In this document: positions 7,955 through 16,172 of the stretch, one piece after another | Numbering within the stretch: the first letter of the stretch is position 1 | Layout: every line of letters begins with the position of its first letter | DNA from: Bradyrhizobium sp. CCBAU 51765 | GTDB taxonomy: Bacteria > Pseudomonadota > Alphaproteobacteria > Rhizobiales > Xanthobacteraceae | Reading direction: 5' to 3' | Assembly: GCF_015291725.1 (NCBI RefSeq) | Contig: NZ_CP030038.1 | Span: 6,313,001 to 6,377,000 of the forward strand | Length of the DNA stretch: 64,000 bases | Notes under the pieces: model-generated | The model's database searches: none | Told to the model about the DNA's origin: nothing | The model's input: only the letters and a program-made list of their open reading frames with translations | Program-made: the position numbers and the translations under genes

Positions 7955-9382
7955 ATGAACGTCGATAAATCCGCCACCCCGCCGCTTGCGCCCGAGCTGA
8001 TCGCCCAATTCCGCAAGATCGTCGGCAACCGCCATGCCATCACCGATGCGACCGACATCGAGCCTTACGTCACCGAGGAGCGCAACCTGTTCCACGGCCG
8101 CTCGCCGCTGGTGCTGCGCCCGGGCTCGACCGCGGAGGTGTCCGCGATCTGCAAGCTCGCCTCCGCGCACAACATCGCGCTGGTGCCGCAGGGCGGCAAC
8201 ACCGGGCTGGTCGGCGGGCAGACGCCGCACAATGGCGAGGTGGTGGTGTCGCTGCGCCGGCTCGACAAGATCCGCGAGGTCGACACCGCCTCCAACACCA
8301 TGACCTGCGAGGCCGGCGTGGTGCTGCAGATCGCGCAAGCGAAGGCGGCGGAGGTCGACCGGCTGTTTCCGCTCTCGCTCGGCGCCGAGGGCAGCTGCAC
8401 CATCGGCGGCAATCTCTCGACCAATGCCGGCGGCACCGCGGCGCTCGCCTATGGCGTTGCGCGCGAGATGGCGCTGGGCCTCGAGGTGGTGCTCGCCGAC
8501 GGGCGCGTGCTCAATCTGCTGTCGAAGCTGAAGAAGGACAACACCGGCTACAACCTGCACAACCTCTTCATCGGCGCCGAAGGCACGCTCGGCATCATCA
8601 CGGCGGCGACGCTGAAATTGTTTCCGAGGCCGCGTGCGGTCGAGACCGCCTTCGTCGGGCTGAAATCGCCGGCGGCGGCGCTCAAGCTGCTCACGATCGC
8701 GCAAGGCGAGGCCGCCAATGCGCTGACGAGCTTCGAGCTGCTGTCGGAGATGGCGGTGGATTTCTCGGTGCGGCACGGCATCGACGTGCGCGATCCGCTT
8801 GAGGCGAAGCATCCCTGGTACGTGCTGATGGAATTGTCTTCGCCGGGCGAGGACGCCCGCACGCCGCTGGAGACGATCCTGACCCGGGCCATGGAGGAGG
8901 AGATCGTCGACGACGCCGTGATCGCAGCCAACCTCACCCAGCGCGGTGCGTTCTGGAAGCTGCGCGACGAGATGTCCGCGGCGCAGAAGCCGGAGGGCGG
9001 CTCGATCAAGCACGACATTTCCGTGCCCGTCGCGGCGGTGCCCGCCTTCATCGCCGAGGCCGATGCCGCCGTGGTCAAGCTGATTCCCGGCGCGCGGCCT
9101 GTGCCGTTCGGCCATCTCGGCGACGGCAACCTGCACTACAATGTCAGCCAGCCGATCGGCGCCGATACCGCGGATTTCCTGGCGCGCTGGCACGAGATGA
9201 ACGCGGTGGTGTTCGAGATCGTGCTGCGCATGGGCGGCTCGATCTCGGCCGAGCACGGCATCGGCGTGCTCAAGCGCGACGAGCTGCCGGAGGTGAAGGA
9301 CAGGACCGCGATCGAGCTGATGCGCTCCATCAAGGCGATGCTCGACCCGCTCGGCATCATGAATCCGGGGAAGGTGCTGTGA
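7955..9382 (+). CDS. FAD-binding oxidoreductase, D-2-hydroxyacid dehydrogenase (GlcD-like)
   Basis: 475 residues. The N-terminal PCMH-type FAD domain has 'LVPQGGNTGLVGG' and 'GSCTIGGNLSTNAGGTAAL...YG', and the C-terminal FAD-oxidase domain has 'PFGHLGDGNLHYNV' and 'GGSISAEHGIGVLKR'. The arrangement matches the D-lactate / D-2-hydroxyglutarate dehydrogenase branch (GlcD-like, VAO family). Substrate specificity cannot be fixed from sequence. The ATG at 7955 follows a GAAGAG ribosome site; a TTG at 7937 is less likely. Its stop overlaps the GTG of the GNAT gene by four bases, suggesting translational coupling. Confidence 0.88.
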   Translation: MNVDKSATPPLAPELIAQFRKIVGNRHAITDATDIEPYVTEERNLFHGRSPLVLRPGSTAEVSAICKLASAHNIALVPQGGNTGLVGGQTPHNGEVVVSLRRLDKIREVDTASNTMTCEAGVVLQIAQAKAAEVDRLFPLSLGAEGSCTIGGNLSTNAGGTAALAYGVAREMALGLEVVLADGRVLNLLSKLKKDNTGYNLHNLFIGAEGTLGIITAATLKLFPRPRAVETAFVGLKSPAAALKLLTIAQGEAANALTSFELLSEMAVDFSVRHGIDVRDPLEAKHPWYVLMELSSPGEDARTPLETILTRAMEEEIVDDAVIAANLTQRGAFWKLRDEMSAAQKPEGGSIKHDISVPVAAVPAFIAEADAAVVKLIPGARPVPFGHLGDGNLHYNVSQPIGADTADFLARWHEMNAVVFEIVLRMGGSISAEHGIGVLKRDELPEVKDRTAIELMRSIKAMLDPLGIMNPGKVL

Positions 9383-9834
9383 GCGTGGCCCCTGCTGCGC
9401 TCGCGATCAGCGCGATCGCGGATGCCGACGTCGAGAAGGTCGTCGCGCTGTGGCAGCGCTGCGGCCTGACGCGGCCCTGGAACGATCCGCAGGCCGACAT
9501 CGCGCTGGCGCGGCGGCGCGACAATTCCACCGTGCTGATCGGCCGCGACAACGGCGCGATCGTCGCCACCGTGATGGTCGGCCATGACGGCCATCGCGGC
9601 TGGGTCTATTACGTCGCGGTCGATCCCGACAGCCGGAAGCGTGGCCATGGCCGCGTCATCATGGCGGCGGCCGAGGACTGGCTGCGCGCGGCCGGAATTC
9701 CAAAACTGCAGCTCCTGGTCCGCCGCGAGAACGCGCAGGCCAATGCCTTCTACGGATCGCTGGGCTTCGAGCTATCGACCTCCGTGATGTTCCAGAAGTG
9801 GCTCGACGGCCGCACCACCACGCCAAGCAACTGA
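9379..9834 (+). CDS. ypeA: GNAT acetyltransferase, YpeA-like
   Basis: 151 residues. Opens with 'VVALWQRCGLTRPWNDPQADI', the signature start of YpeA acetyltransferases, and has the acetyl-CoA loop 'VDPDSRKRGHGRVIM' and the closing GNAT strand 'NAQANAFYGSLGFE'. The acceptor is unknown. The GTG start overlaps the preceding stop (GTGA), and the Nudix gene starts 10 bp after its stop. The gene therefore sits within a tight Sua5-dehydrogenase-GNAT-Nudix run. Confidence 0.88.
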   Translation: MSVAPAALAISAIADADVEKVVALWQRCGLTRPWNDPQADIALARRRDNSTVLIGRDNGAIVATVMVGHDGHRGWVYYVAVDPDSRKRGHGRVIMAAAEDWLRAAGIPKLQLLVRRENAQANAFYGSLGFELSTSVMFQKWLDGRTTTPSN

Positions 9835-9843
9835 GAGCGAGTG

Positions 9844-10425
9844 ATGACCATTTCCGACCGCGTCCGCATCAAGGACGTCCGCGTGCTCTCGAACGGCTGG
9901 ACGCCGCTGAAGAACACGACCCTTGAGTATCGGCGCGCCAATGGCGCCTGGCAGACGCAGCACCGCGAGACCTATGAGCGCGACAACGCCGCCGCCGTGC
10001 TGCCCTACAACCGCGCCCGGCGCACGGTGATCCTAGTGCGCCAGTTCCGCCTGCCGGCGTTCATCCGCGGCTACGACGATCTCCTGATCGAGGCGGCCGC
10101 CGGCGTGCTTGATAACGCTTCCCCGGAAGAGCGCATCCGCGCCGAGGCGGAGGAAGAGACCGGCTACCGCCTGCACCACGTCCACAAGGTGTTCGAGGCC
10201 TTCATGAGCCCCGGTGCCATCACCGAGAAGCTGCATTTCTTCGTCGCCGAGTACGAGCCTGAAATGCGCGTCAGCGACGGTGGCGGCCTCGAACACGAGG
10301 GCGAGGATATCGAGGTGCTGGAGCTCGGCATCGACGAGGCGCTGGCGATGATCGCCGACGGCCGCATCATCGACGCCAAGGCGATCATGCTGCTGCAATA
10401 CGCGGCGCTGCACGTGTTCAGGTAG
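9844..10425 (+). CDS. nudK: Nudix hydrolase, GDP-mannose pyrophosphatase NudK type
   Basis: 193 residues. The N-terminal 'LEYRRANGAWQTQHRETYERDNAAAVLPY' and 'ILVRQFRLPAF' belong to the ADP-ribose/NudK branch. The Nudix box runs from 'AAGVLDN' to 'RAEAEEETGY' with two extra residues before the catalytic glutamates, as in NudK. Expected activity is hydrolysis of GDP-mannose or another NDP-sugar, but ADP-ribose cannot be excluded. ATG at 9844 (a GTG codon directly precedes it). It is the last gene of the run and is followed by a large palindromic repeat. Confidence 0.82.
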   Translation: MTISDRVRIKDVRVLSNGWTPLKNTTLEYRRANGAWQTQHRETYERDNAAAVLPYNRARRTVILVRQFRLPAFIRGYDDLLIEAAAGVLDNASPEERIRAEAEEETGYRLHHVHKVFEAFMSPGAITEKLHFFVAEYEPEMRVSDGGGLEHEGEDIEVLELGIDEALAMIADGRIIDAKAIMLLQYAALHVFR

Positions 10426-10436
10426 GTGCGCTCTTC

Positions 10437-10596
10437 ACCCTCCCCTGGAGGGGGAGGGTCGATCGCGCGCAGCGCGAGCGGGGTGGGGTGATCCCTCCAC
10501 TCGGGCACTGTTGGATGTGGAGAGACCGTCACCCCACCCCGTCTCACATTTCGCTACGCTCCATGTGAGCCGACCCTCCCCCTCCAGGGGAGGGTA
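10437..10596. repeat. 160-bp inverted-repeat element, copy 1
   Basis: Begins ACCCTCCCCTGGAGGGGGAG and ends with its inverse, with 'GATCGCGCGCAGCGCGAGCG' and 'GGGGTGGGGTGATC' inside. A nearly identical copy is at 17283-17443. The outer arms could form a long hairpin. It fills most of the gap between the Nudix gene and the GrdB-like gene; nothing else is seen there. Confidence 0.8.
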
Positions 10597-10719
10597 AGAG
10601 GCGCCTTCCACGCGACTTTAGCGTACAATGCAATTCTGACCTGCGCCGCCTCTCCCCCGGTTGAGCTCACTCCTGACTATCTCTAGTCTGGGCCCAACCA
10701 AGAACCAGGAGACGCGCCC

Positions 10720-11649
10720 ATGTCCGCTCCGCGCGACGACGAATTCGGCTTTGCGCCCGACTACGATTCCCCCGTTCCCTACATGCAGCGCACCCGCGAT
10801 TATTACGCGGCGATCGGCTACACCACGCCGTATCGCTGGGCGCATTACACCGAGGCGCCGTTCCAGCCGCTGAAGAAGCCGCTGTCGCAGTCGCGCGTCA
10901 CCATCATCACCACGGCCGCGCCGTTCGATCCGGCCAAGGGCGACCAGGGGCCGGGCGCGGCGTATAATGGCGGTGCGAAGTTCTACCAGGTCTATGACGG
11001 TGACACGTCCAGGGAGCACGATCTGCGCATCTCGCACATCGGCTACGACCGCAAGCACACCTCGGCCACCGACAGCGGCACCTGGTTTCCGCTGCCGCAG
11101 CTCCTGAAGGCCAGCGCCGCAGGACGGATCGGCGAAGTCGCTCCGCGCTTCTTCGGCGCGCCGACCAACCGCAGCCATCGCGTCACGCTCGATACCGACG
11201 CGCCGGAAATTCTTTCGCGCTGCATCGCTGATGCGGTCGACGTCGCCGTGCTGGTGCCGAACTGCCCGGTCTGTCACCAGACCACGGCGCTGGTGGCGCG
11301 GCATCTGGAGCGGAACGGCATTGCGACCGTGGTCATGGGCTGCGCCAAGGACATCGTCGAGCATGCCGCCGTGCCGCGCTTCCTCTTCAGCGACTTCCCG
11401 CTCGGCAATTCCGCCGGCAAGCCGCATGACATCGCCTCGCAGGCACAGACCCTGGAGCTGGCGCTCAAGCTGCTGGAGACGGCAAGCGGTCCGCAGACCA
11501 CGATGCAGTCGCCGCTGCGCTGGAGCGAGGACGCCTCCTGGAAGCTCGACTACAACAACGTCGCGCAGCTCTCCCCTGAAGAGCTGTCGCGGCGCCGCGC
11601 CGAATTCGACAAGCAGAAGGAGATCGCGCGCGGCAACCGCGCCGCCTGA
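10720..11649 (+). CDS. GrdB/PrdB-like protein (glycine/betaine/proline reductase family, cysteine form)
   Basis: 309 residues. The central part follows the selenoprotein-B pattern: 'TTAAPFDPAKGDQG', 'DLRISHIGYDRKHTSATDSGTWFPL', 'AAGRIGEVAPRFFG', then 'VLVPNCPVCHQTTALVARHLE' and 'RFLFSDFPLGNSAGKP'. Cys182 of 'NCPVCHQ' falls where related proteins carry selenocysteine; Cys185 is the partner. Clostridial relatives reduce glycine, betaine or proline with thioredoxin-linked partners. None of those subunits is nearby, so the reaction here is unknown. The gene is followed after 35 bp by a class III CoA-transferase on the same strand, probably one operon. Confidence 0.7.
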   Translation: MSAPRDDEFGFAPDYDSPVPYMQRTRDYYAAIGYTTPYRWAHYTEAPFQPLKKPLSQSRVTIITTAAPFDPAKGDQGPGAAYNGGAKFYQVYDGDTSREHDLRISHIGYDRKHTSATDSGTWFPLPQLLKASAAGRIGEVAPRFFGAPTNRSHRVTLDTDAPEILSRCIADAVDVAVLVPNCPVCHQTTALVARHLERNGIATVVMGCAKDIVEHAAVPRFLFSDFPLGNSAGKPHDIASQAQTLELALKLLETASGPQTTMQSPLRWSEDASWKLDYNNVAQLSPEELSRRRAEFDKQKEIARGNRAA

Positions 11650-11684
11650 CGTCCTCCAACAACAATAAGCCAAGGGAGAGAGAC

Positions 11685-12878
11685 GTGACGCGACCGTTCG
11701 AGGGGGTGAAGATCCTGGATTTCACGCAAGTGCTGGCCGGCCCCTATGCGAGCTACCAACTCGCGCTGCTTGGAGCCGATGTCATCAAGGTCGAGCGGCG
11801 CGAGGGCGAGGACATGCGCCGCACGCCGCTTTCCCGCGAATGGGCCGAGCGCGGGCTGGCGCCGGCGTTCCAGGCCGTCAACGGCAACAAGCGCAGCCTG
11901 ACGCTCGATTTGCAGAAGCCGGAAGCGATCGCGATCGTGAAGAAGCTCGCAGAGACCGTCGACGTCGTCATGGAGAATTTTCGCCCGGGCGTGATGGACA
12001 AGCTCGGCATCGGCTACGAGGCCCTGTCCGCGATCAATCCGAAGCTGATCTATTGCGCGGTGTCGGGTTTCGGCCAGACCGGCCCGGATCGCCTGCGGCC
12101 CGGCTATGACGGAAAGATGCAGGCGCTGTCTGGCATCATGGCCATCACCGGCCACCCCGAGACCGGACCGACCCGCGCCGGCTTTGCCGTATGCGATGTG
12201 CTGTCGGGCGCGACGGCGGCATTCGGCGTCTCGAGCGCGCTCTATCAGCGCGACCGCACCGGCAAGGGCCAGCTCATCGACGTCTCGATGCTGGAGGCGA
12301 CGCTGGCATTTCTGTCGGGCCAGGTCGCGGACTGGTCGGTCGCCGGCCATCGCCAGACCCTTTCGGGCAACCAGGCGGTGAGCCGCAGGACCACGGCCAA
12401 CCTGTTCAAATGCGGCGACGGCCACATCCTGCTCGCCGTCAACAACGAGAAGCAGTACCGCGCGCTGATGAGCGCGCTCGGCCGCGAGGACACGCTCACC
12501 GACCCGCGCTTTGCCGACTGGTTCGCACGCAACGAGAACGAGGGCGCTCTCCGCGCCATCATCGAGGAGGCGCTGGCGAAAAGGCCGGCGCGCGAATGGG
12601 AGACCATTTTGGAAGACGCCGGCGCGCCCTGTGCCAGCATCTGGAAGGTCGAGGAGGTCATCGACCATCCGCAAATCAAGGCGCGTGGCGCAATCCAGGA
12701 GCTGGATACGCCGTACGGCCGGCTGCGCTTTGCCGGCAGCGGATTCAAGCTCGCCCATGGTGGCGGACGGCTGGACCGGATGGCGCCGGAGCTGGGGGCG
12801 GACACGGATGCCGTGCTGAGTGAGCTGGGATTCGATGCGGCGGAGGTCGCGGGCTTGAGGGCGCGGGAGGTCGTTTAA
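11685..12878 (+). CDS. CoA-transferase family III (CaiB/BaiF)
   Basis: 397 residues, the usual length. The N-terminus 'GVKILDFTQVLAGPYASYQLALLGADVIKVE' and 'NGNKRSLTLDL' are hallmarks. The catalytic aspartate is probably Asp171 in 'AVCDVLSGATAAFG', corresponding to the formyl-CoA transferase Asp. These enzymes move CoA between organic acids; the substrate is unknown. The ribosome site AGGGAGAG lies just before the GTG start. It is linked to the upstream GrdB-like gene, which suggests that pathway uses a CoA-activated acid. Confidence 0.88.
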   Translation: MTRPFEGVKILDFTQVLAGPYASYQLALLGADVIKVERREGEDMRRTPLSREWAERGLAPAFQAVNGNKRSLTLDLQKPEAIAIVKKLAETVDVVMENFRPGVMDKLGIGYEALSAINPKLIYCAVSGFGQTGPDRLRPGYDGKMQALSGIMAITGHPETGPTRAGFAVCDVLSGATAAFGVSSALYQRDRTGKGQLIDVSMLEATLAFLSGQVADWSVAGHRQTLSGNQAVSRRTTANLFKCGDGHILLAVNNEKQYRALMSALGREDTLTDPRFADWFARNENEGALRAIIEEALAKRPAREWETILEDAGAPCASIWKVEEVIDHPQIKARGAIQELDTPYGRLRFAGSGFKLAHGGGRLDRMAPELGADTDAVLSELGFDAAEVAGLRAREVV

Positions 12879-12887
12879 ATTTCCGCT

Positions 12888-12980
12888 GCCGTAGGGTAGG
12901 CAAAGCGAAGCGTGCCTACCAGCGCGCGTTGAAGGAGAGGTCGTGGGCACGGCGCAAGAGCGCCTTTGCCCACCTACGGC
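12888..12980. repeat. Palindromic repeat, 'GTAGGGTAGGCAAAG' family
   Basis: GCCGTAGGGTAGGCAAAGCG at one end and GCGCCTTTGCCCACCTACGGC at the other are inverted. A relative lies at 22116-22221. It separates the convergent CoA-transferase and YedK genes. Confidence 0.7.
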
Positions 12981-12987
12981 AGCGCGA

Positions 12988-13758
12988 CTAGAACAACGAG
13001 CCCTGGCCGTCATCTGGCGAGGCAGCAGCCACCTTCCGCACTGCCTTCTTCGGCTTCACCGCCTCTGCCTCTGCCTCCGCCTCCATCTCCTCCGCGCTGA
13101 TCGGCAGCACGAGCTGCTCGTCGTCATTGGCGACGCGGTTGACGCGGGTGGAAACGGGGTGCCAGGCGAATTCGCCGATGCGCGGAGCGGTCATCAGCGG
13201 CAGGATCGCATCGACCTCGTCGCCGCCGATGTCGAGCCAGCGCTCGAAATCGCGCGGGCTGATGGTGACGGGCACGCGGTCATGAAGCGCAGCGAGGTCC
13301 TCGCCCGCCGCCGCGGTGACGATCGCGACCGTGTCGAGCTCCTCGCCGTTCGGCCCGACCCAGGTCTCGAACACCGCGGCAAAGCCGAGCGGCTCGCCGT
13401 CGGCGCGGTGGATGAAGAACGGCTGCTTGCGGCCGCCTTCGGTCTTCCACTCGTAGTAGCCGTCGGCCGGAATCAGGCCGCGCCGGCGGCGAATCGCCCT
13501 TTTGAAGGCGGGCTTCTCCAGCACCGTCTCGGCGCGGGCGTTGATCAGGAGCGTAAACCCGCGGGGATCCTTGACCCAGCCCGGCAACAGGCCCCAACGC
13601 ATCAGCCGGAAATGGCGCGAGCCGTTCTCGAGCAGCACGACCGGAATCGGTTGCGTCGGGGCGACATTGTACCGGGGCGGGAAATTCGGCTGCTCGACAT
13701 AGCCGAACAGTTGCCGCAAAGCCGCGGGGGCCGAAGTTATGACGAAGCGTCCACACAT
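12988..13758 (-). CDS. yedK: SOS response-associated peptidase, YedK/HMCES
   Basis: 256 residues. An SRAP domain that forms a thiazolidine crosslink with abasic sites in single-stranded DNA. Key residues are all present: Cys2 (MCGRF), Asn31 in 'RYNVAPTQ', Glu103 in 'GYYEW' and His159 in 'ALHDRVP'. The core fold ends near residue 215. The last 40 residues are an acidic (Glu-Ala repeats) then basic tail ending 'DDGQGSLF', which resembles a beta-clamp-binding QxSLF-type peptide; that reading is an inference. It is divergent from the next gene with a 63-bp gap. The initiator must be removed to expose Cys2. Confidence 0.93.
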   Translation of the reverse strand: MCGRFVITSAPAALRQLFGYVEQPNFPPRYNVAPTQPIPVVLLENGSRHFRLMRWGLLPGWVKDPRGFTLLINARAETVLEKPAFKRAIRRRRGLIPADGYYEWKTEGGRKQPFFIHRADGEPLGFAAVFETWVGPNGEELDTVAIVTAAAGEDLAALHDRVPVTISPRDFERWLDIGGDEVDAILPLMTAPRIGEFAWHPVSTRVNRVANDDEQLVLPISAEEMEAEAEAEAVKPKKAVRKVAAASPDDGQGSLF

Positions 13759-13821
13759 GCCTAGGTGCCTATATAAGGTCCGTTCAGGTCCTTTTAACCC
13801 CGAACGCTAACACTGCGGCAG

Positions 13822-14331
13822 ATGAGCTCAACGGCCTCCCAACCCGCGCGGACGCATGTACAGACGGGCCCCGAGGCCGAGGCCTGGGCCGAGCGCCTGC
13901 GCGTGGCCAATATCAACCCGCGGACCGGGCTTGCCACCGACTATCTCAACCATTTCAATGAAGCCGTGATGCTGCTCGAAATGGTGCCGGACATGCCGGA
14001 ATGCGCCGAAGACTTCCTGACCTGGACGCCGCTGTCCTATGCCGAGCATTTCACGGCGTCGAATTTCAAGGCACGTGACCTCGCCATCGAGGCCTATGAG
14101 AAGGCCGATCCCAACGTGCGTGCCCAGTTCGACCACATCACGGACACCATGACCTCGATCCTGACCGCGGTCGGCTCGGCCATGCGCGAAGTCGAGAAGG
14201 ACACCACCCGCGTCCGCCTCGCCGAGCAGGCCACCCTCTGGGTCAAGCCGCTGATCGCGGCTTGCGGCGGCATCATCAATGGCGGCGCGGAAGCCGATGT
14301 CGACACCATCATGGCGAACTCGGCCGGATAG
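13822..14331 (+). CDS. Conserved hypothetical protein
   Basis: 169 residues, soluble, mostly helical, without signal peptide. Features include 'NINPRTGLATDYLNHFNEAVMLLEM', 'FLTWTPLSYAEHF' and a long amphipathic segment 'FDHITDTMTSILTAVGSAMREVEK'. I recognise it only as a type of protein seen in rhizobia, without function. It directly abuts the GTG of the Nudix hydrolase with no gap, so the two are probably translationally coupled. Confidence 0.75.
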   Translation: MSSTASQPARTHVQTGPEAEAWAERLRVANINPRTGLATDYLNHFNEAVMLLEMVPDMPECAEDFLTWTPLSYAEHFTASNFKARDLAIEAYEKADPNVRAQFDHITDTMTSILTAVGSAMREVEKDTTRVRLAEQATLWVKPLIAACGGIINGGAEADVDTIMANSAG

Positions 14332-14775
14332 GTGGCGAGATTGGCCGCGGTCGTCCAGCCCATCCACCCCCAGCTCGCCGTCAGCGCAGCCATCTTCCGC
14401 GACGGCAAGGTGCTGCTCGTCCGACGCGCCCGTTCGCCTGCCAAGGGGTTCTATTCGCTTCCCGGAGGCCGGGTCGAATTCGGCGAATCGCTGCATCAGG
14501 CCCTGAGCCGCGAGGTTGACGAAGAGACCGGCCTTCGTATCGAGATCATTGGCCTCGCCGGCTGGCGCGAGGTGCTGCCGGCCGTGGCCGGCGCCGGCCA
14601 TTATTTGATCATGTCGTTTGCCGCCCGCTGGGCGGCCAAGGAACCGGCCTTGAACGACGAACTCGACGATTACCGCTGGATCGCGCCGGACACTCTCGGC
14701 AGCCTTGGCGACCTCAAGCTGACCGGTGGGCTGGAGGAAATCATCGTGTCGGCAGCGCGTCTGATTGGCCGCTGA
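14332..14775 (+). CDS. Nudix hydrolase
   Basis: 147 residues. A perfect Nudix box, G-x5-E-x7-RE-x2-EE-x-G-L, spans 'GRVEFGESLHQALSREVDEE' and on to 'TGL', preceded by 'AAIFRDGKVLLVRRAR' and 'FYSLPGG'. This resembles ADP-ribose pyrophosphatase/MutT-like housecleaning enzymes; the substrate is not determinable. GTG start directly after the stop of the upstream hypothetical. The IS element begins within about 20-45 bp of its stop, so any downstream gene would have been cut off. Confidence 0.88.
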   Translation: MARLAAVVQPIHPQLAVSAAIFRDGKVLLVRRARSPAKGFYSLPGGRVEFGESLHQALSREVDEETGLRIEIIGLAGWREVLPAVAGAGHYLIMSFAARWAAKEPALNDELDDYRWIAPDTLGSLGDLKLTGGLEEIIVSAARLIGR

Positions 14776-14794
14776 CCGAGCCACGCGCTCCGAC

Positions 14795-16017
14795 ACCTCT
14801 CCCGCAAGCGAGAGCTTTGCTTAATTGGACGCGGGGGAGTGATTGCCGCTGTTGGGCGTTTTTTGCGTAGCGTTGGACGTCGGCGGCATCGAAGGTTTGC
14901 GCTTTCGTGGTCGACTGATTGGGTTGGGCGGTCATGCGGCAACTCCCGCAGGAGACAACGCCACCCATCGTTTGAGATTCATTGCCAGGCAGATCAGGCG
15001 CAGATGCGTCTGGTTGCGCGCCCAGCCCAGATAGCGGGCGCGCGCCCAGCGGTAGCTGCCCTTGAGGCGCGCGAAGACCTGCTCGACCGGTGCGCGGCGC
15101 TTTCCCACGGCACCGTTGAAGCGCTTCTGCCGCGCGGTCAGCGGATGATGCTTGTTGGGCCGGAACATCAGCCGCGGCTTGATGCCTCGCGCGCGCAGGC
15201 CGCTACGGCGCTCGTGCTTGTCATAGGCCTGGTCGGCATAGACCGCCTTCTCATCACCACAGACCAACTCGTCGGCGGGCACCGTATCGTTGACCGCAGC
15301 ATCGGTCAGCTTGCTGCGGCGGATGATTGCCGAGCCCTGGTCGATGCCAACATGGGCCTTGTAGCCGAAGTATCGTTTGCCGCCCTTCTTGGTCCATCGC
15401 GCATCCGGATCGCGCTTGCTGTTGACCAGTTTGCTCGGCGCCCGACCGTCCGGGCCGGGGGGCTGCGGCTCCTCTGGTGGCTTCGGCGGCTTCACCGCCG
15501 CCGGGATCAGGCTCGCGTCGATTAGTGTACCCCGCCGCACCACCAGCCCATGCGCATCGATCTGGCGCAGGATCTCACCGAACAGCCTCTCGTCCAGGCC
15601 GGCCCGCTGCAAACTGTCGCGGAAGCGCCAGATCGTGGCGTGATCGGGTGTCTCATCGCCGAGCACAAAGCCGCAGAAATCGCGGAATGAGGCGCGGTCA
15701 TCAAGCGCCTCTTCAAGCTCCGGATCGGACAGCCCGTACCATTGCTGCAGCAACAGCGCCTTGAACATCACCAGCCGCGGATAGGCCGGCGCCCCACGCT
15801 CCGGTTCCGGCAGACCGCCTAGCACGCCCCCTACCGCTGCCCAATCGACCAAGTCCCCAATCCGTCTCAGCACCGGATTGCCTTTTCCCCGTCGCGACAC
15901 CAGCGCGTCCGCAAAGCTCGGTTGTCCAACCTGTCGATAGGCCATTCCCGTCCTCCCTCAGCGGTCTAGGGAATCGCAGATTCGCGAATATGCAAAGCTC
16001 TCGCTTGCGGGAGAGGT
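14795..16017 (-). mobile_element. IS5-family insertion sequence bounded by 26-bp perfect inverted repeats
   Basis: Positions 14795-14820 and 15992-16017 are perfect inverted copies (ending GAGAGCTTTGC towards the inside). The outer 14 bases also match half of the dispersed CTCTCCCGC(TT/AA)GCGGGAGAG palindrome. The true IS end may therefore lie inside, with GAGAGCTTTGC as the terminal repeat and the rest belonging to the host repeat. One transposase gene fills the element. I cannot define a target duplication with certainty. Confidence 0.7.
14932..15945 (-). CDS. IS5-family transposase (DDE)
   Basis: 337 residues, apparently intact. The N-terminal DUF772-type domain has 'YPRLVMFKALLLQQWYGLSDPELEEAL' and 'TIWRFRDSL'. 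The DDE catalytic triad is visible as Asp143 (TLIDASL), Asp238 (VYADQAY) and Glu288 (APVEQVFARLKG). The spacing and 'YFGYKAHVGID' are typical of the IS5 group. The single uninterrupted frame suggests an element that may still be active. Confidence 0.93.
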   Translation of the reverse strand: MAYRQVGQPSFADALVSRRGKGNPVLRRIGDLVDWAAVGGVLGGLPEPERGAPAYPRLVMFKALLLQQWYGLSDPELEEALDDRASFRDFCGFVLGDETPDHATIWRFRDSLQRAGLDERLFGEILRQIDAHGLVVRRGTLIDASLIPAAVKPPKPPEEPQPPGPDGRAPSKLVNSKRDPDARWTKKGGKRYFGYKAHVGIDQGSAIIRRSKLTDAAVNDTVPADELVCGDEKAVYADQAYDKHERRSGLRARGIKPRLMFRPNKHHPLTARQKRFNGAVGKRRAPVEQVFARLKGSYRWARARYLGWARNQTHLRLICLAMNLKRWVALSPAGVAA

Positions 16018-16113
16018 CGCGCTGAAAGCGCGGGTGAGGGCTCTCTCCTCTGGGGGATTGTCCCGGTGTGGAGACACCCTCTCCCCAACCCTCCCCCGCT
16101 CGCGGGGGAGGGA
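15999..16113. repeat. 'CTCTCCCGCTTGCGGGAGAG' family repeat, copy at the IS border
   Basis: CTCTCGCTTGCGGGAGAGG, then 'GCGGGTGAGGGCTCTCTCC', 'GGAGACACCCTCTCCCCAACC' and CCCTCCCCCGCTCGCGGGGG. The same order of parts is found at 51482-51627, with inverted or variant copies at 22791-22910 and 47614-47783. Confidence 0.7.
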
Positions 16114-16172
16114 GCGCACCGTCCGTGTGGCTTGCCTTGCGTCCACTGAGCGAAGGGGGCATACAGCCGCCG

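Noticed and set aside
7814..9256. A 480-residue reverse frame opposite the FAD oxidoreductase
   Set aside because: His/Arg/Asp-rich antisense shadow; the forward gene has full domain motifs.
10437..10596. CRISPR-like appearance of closely spaced repeats
   Set aside because: The repeats are single inverted elements, not short direct repeats with regular spacers; no cas gene is present.
15961..16172. In-frame extension of the TIGR02301 gene back to 16068
   Set aside because: It would translate repeat DNA and hide the signal peptide that starts at 16173.
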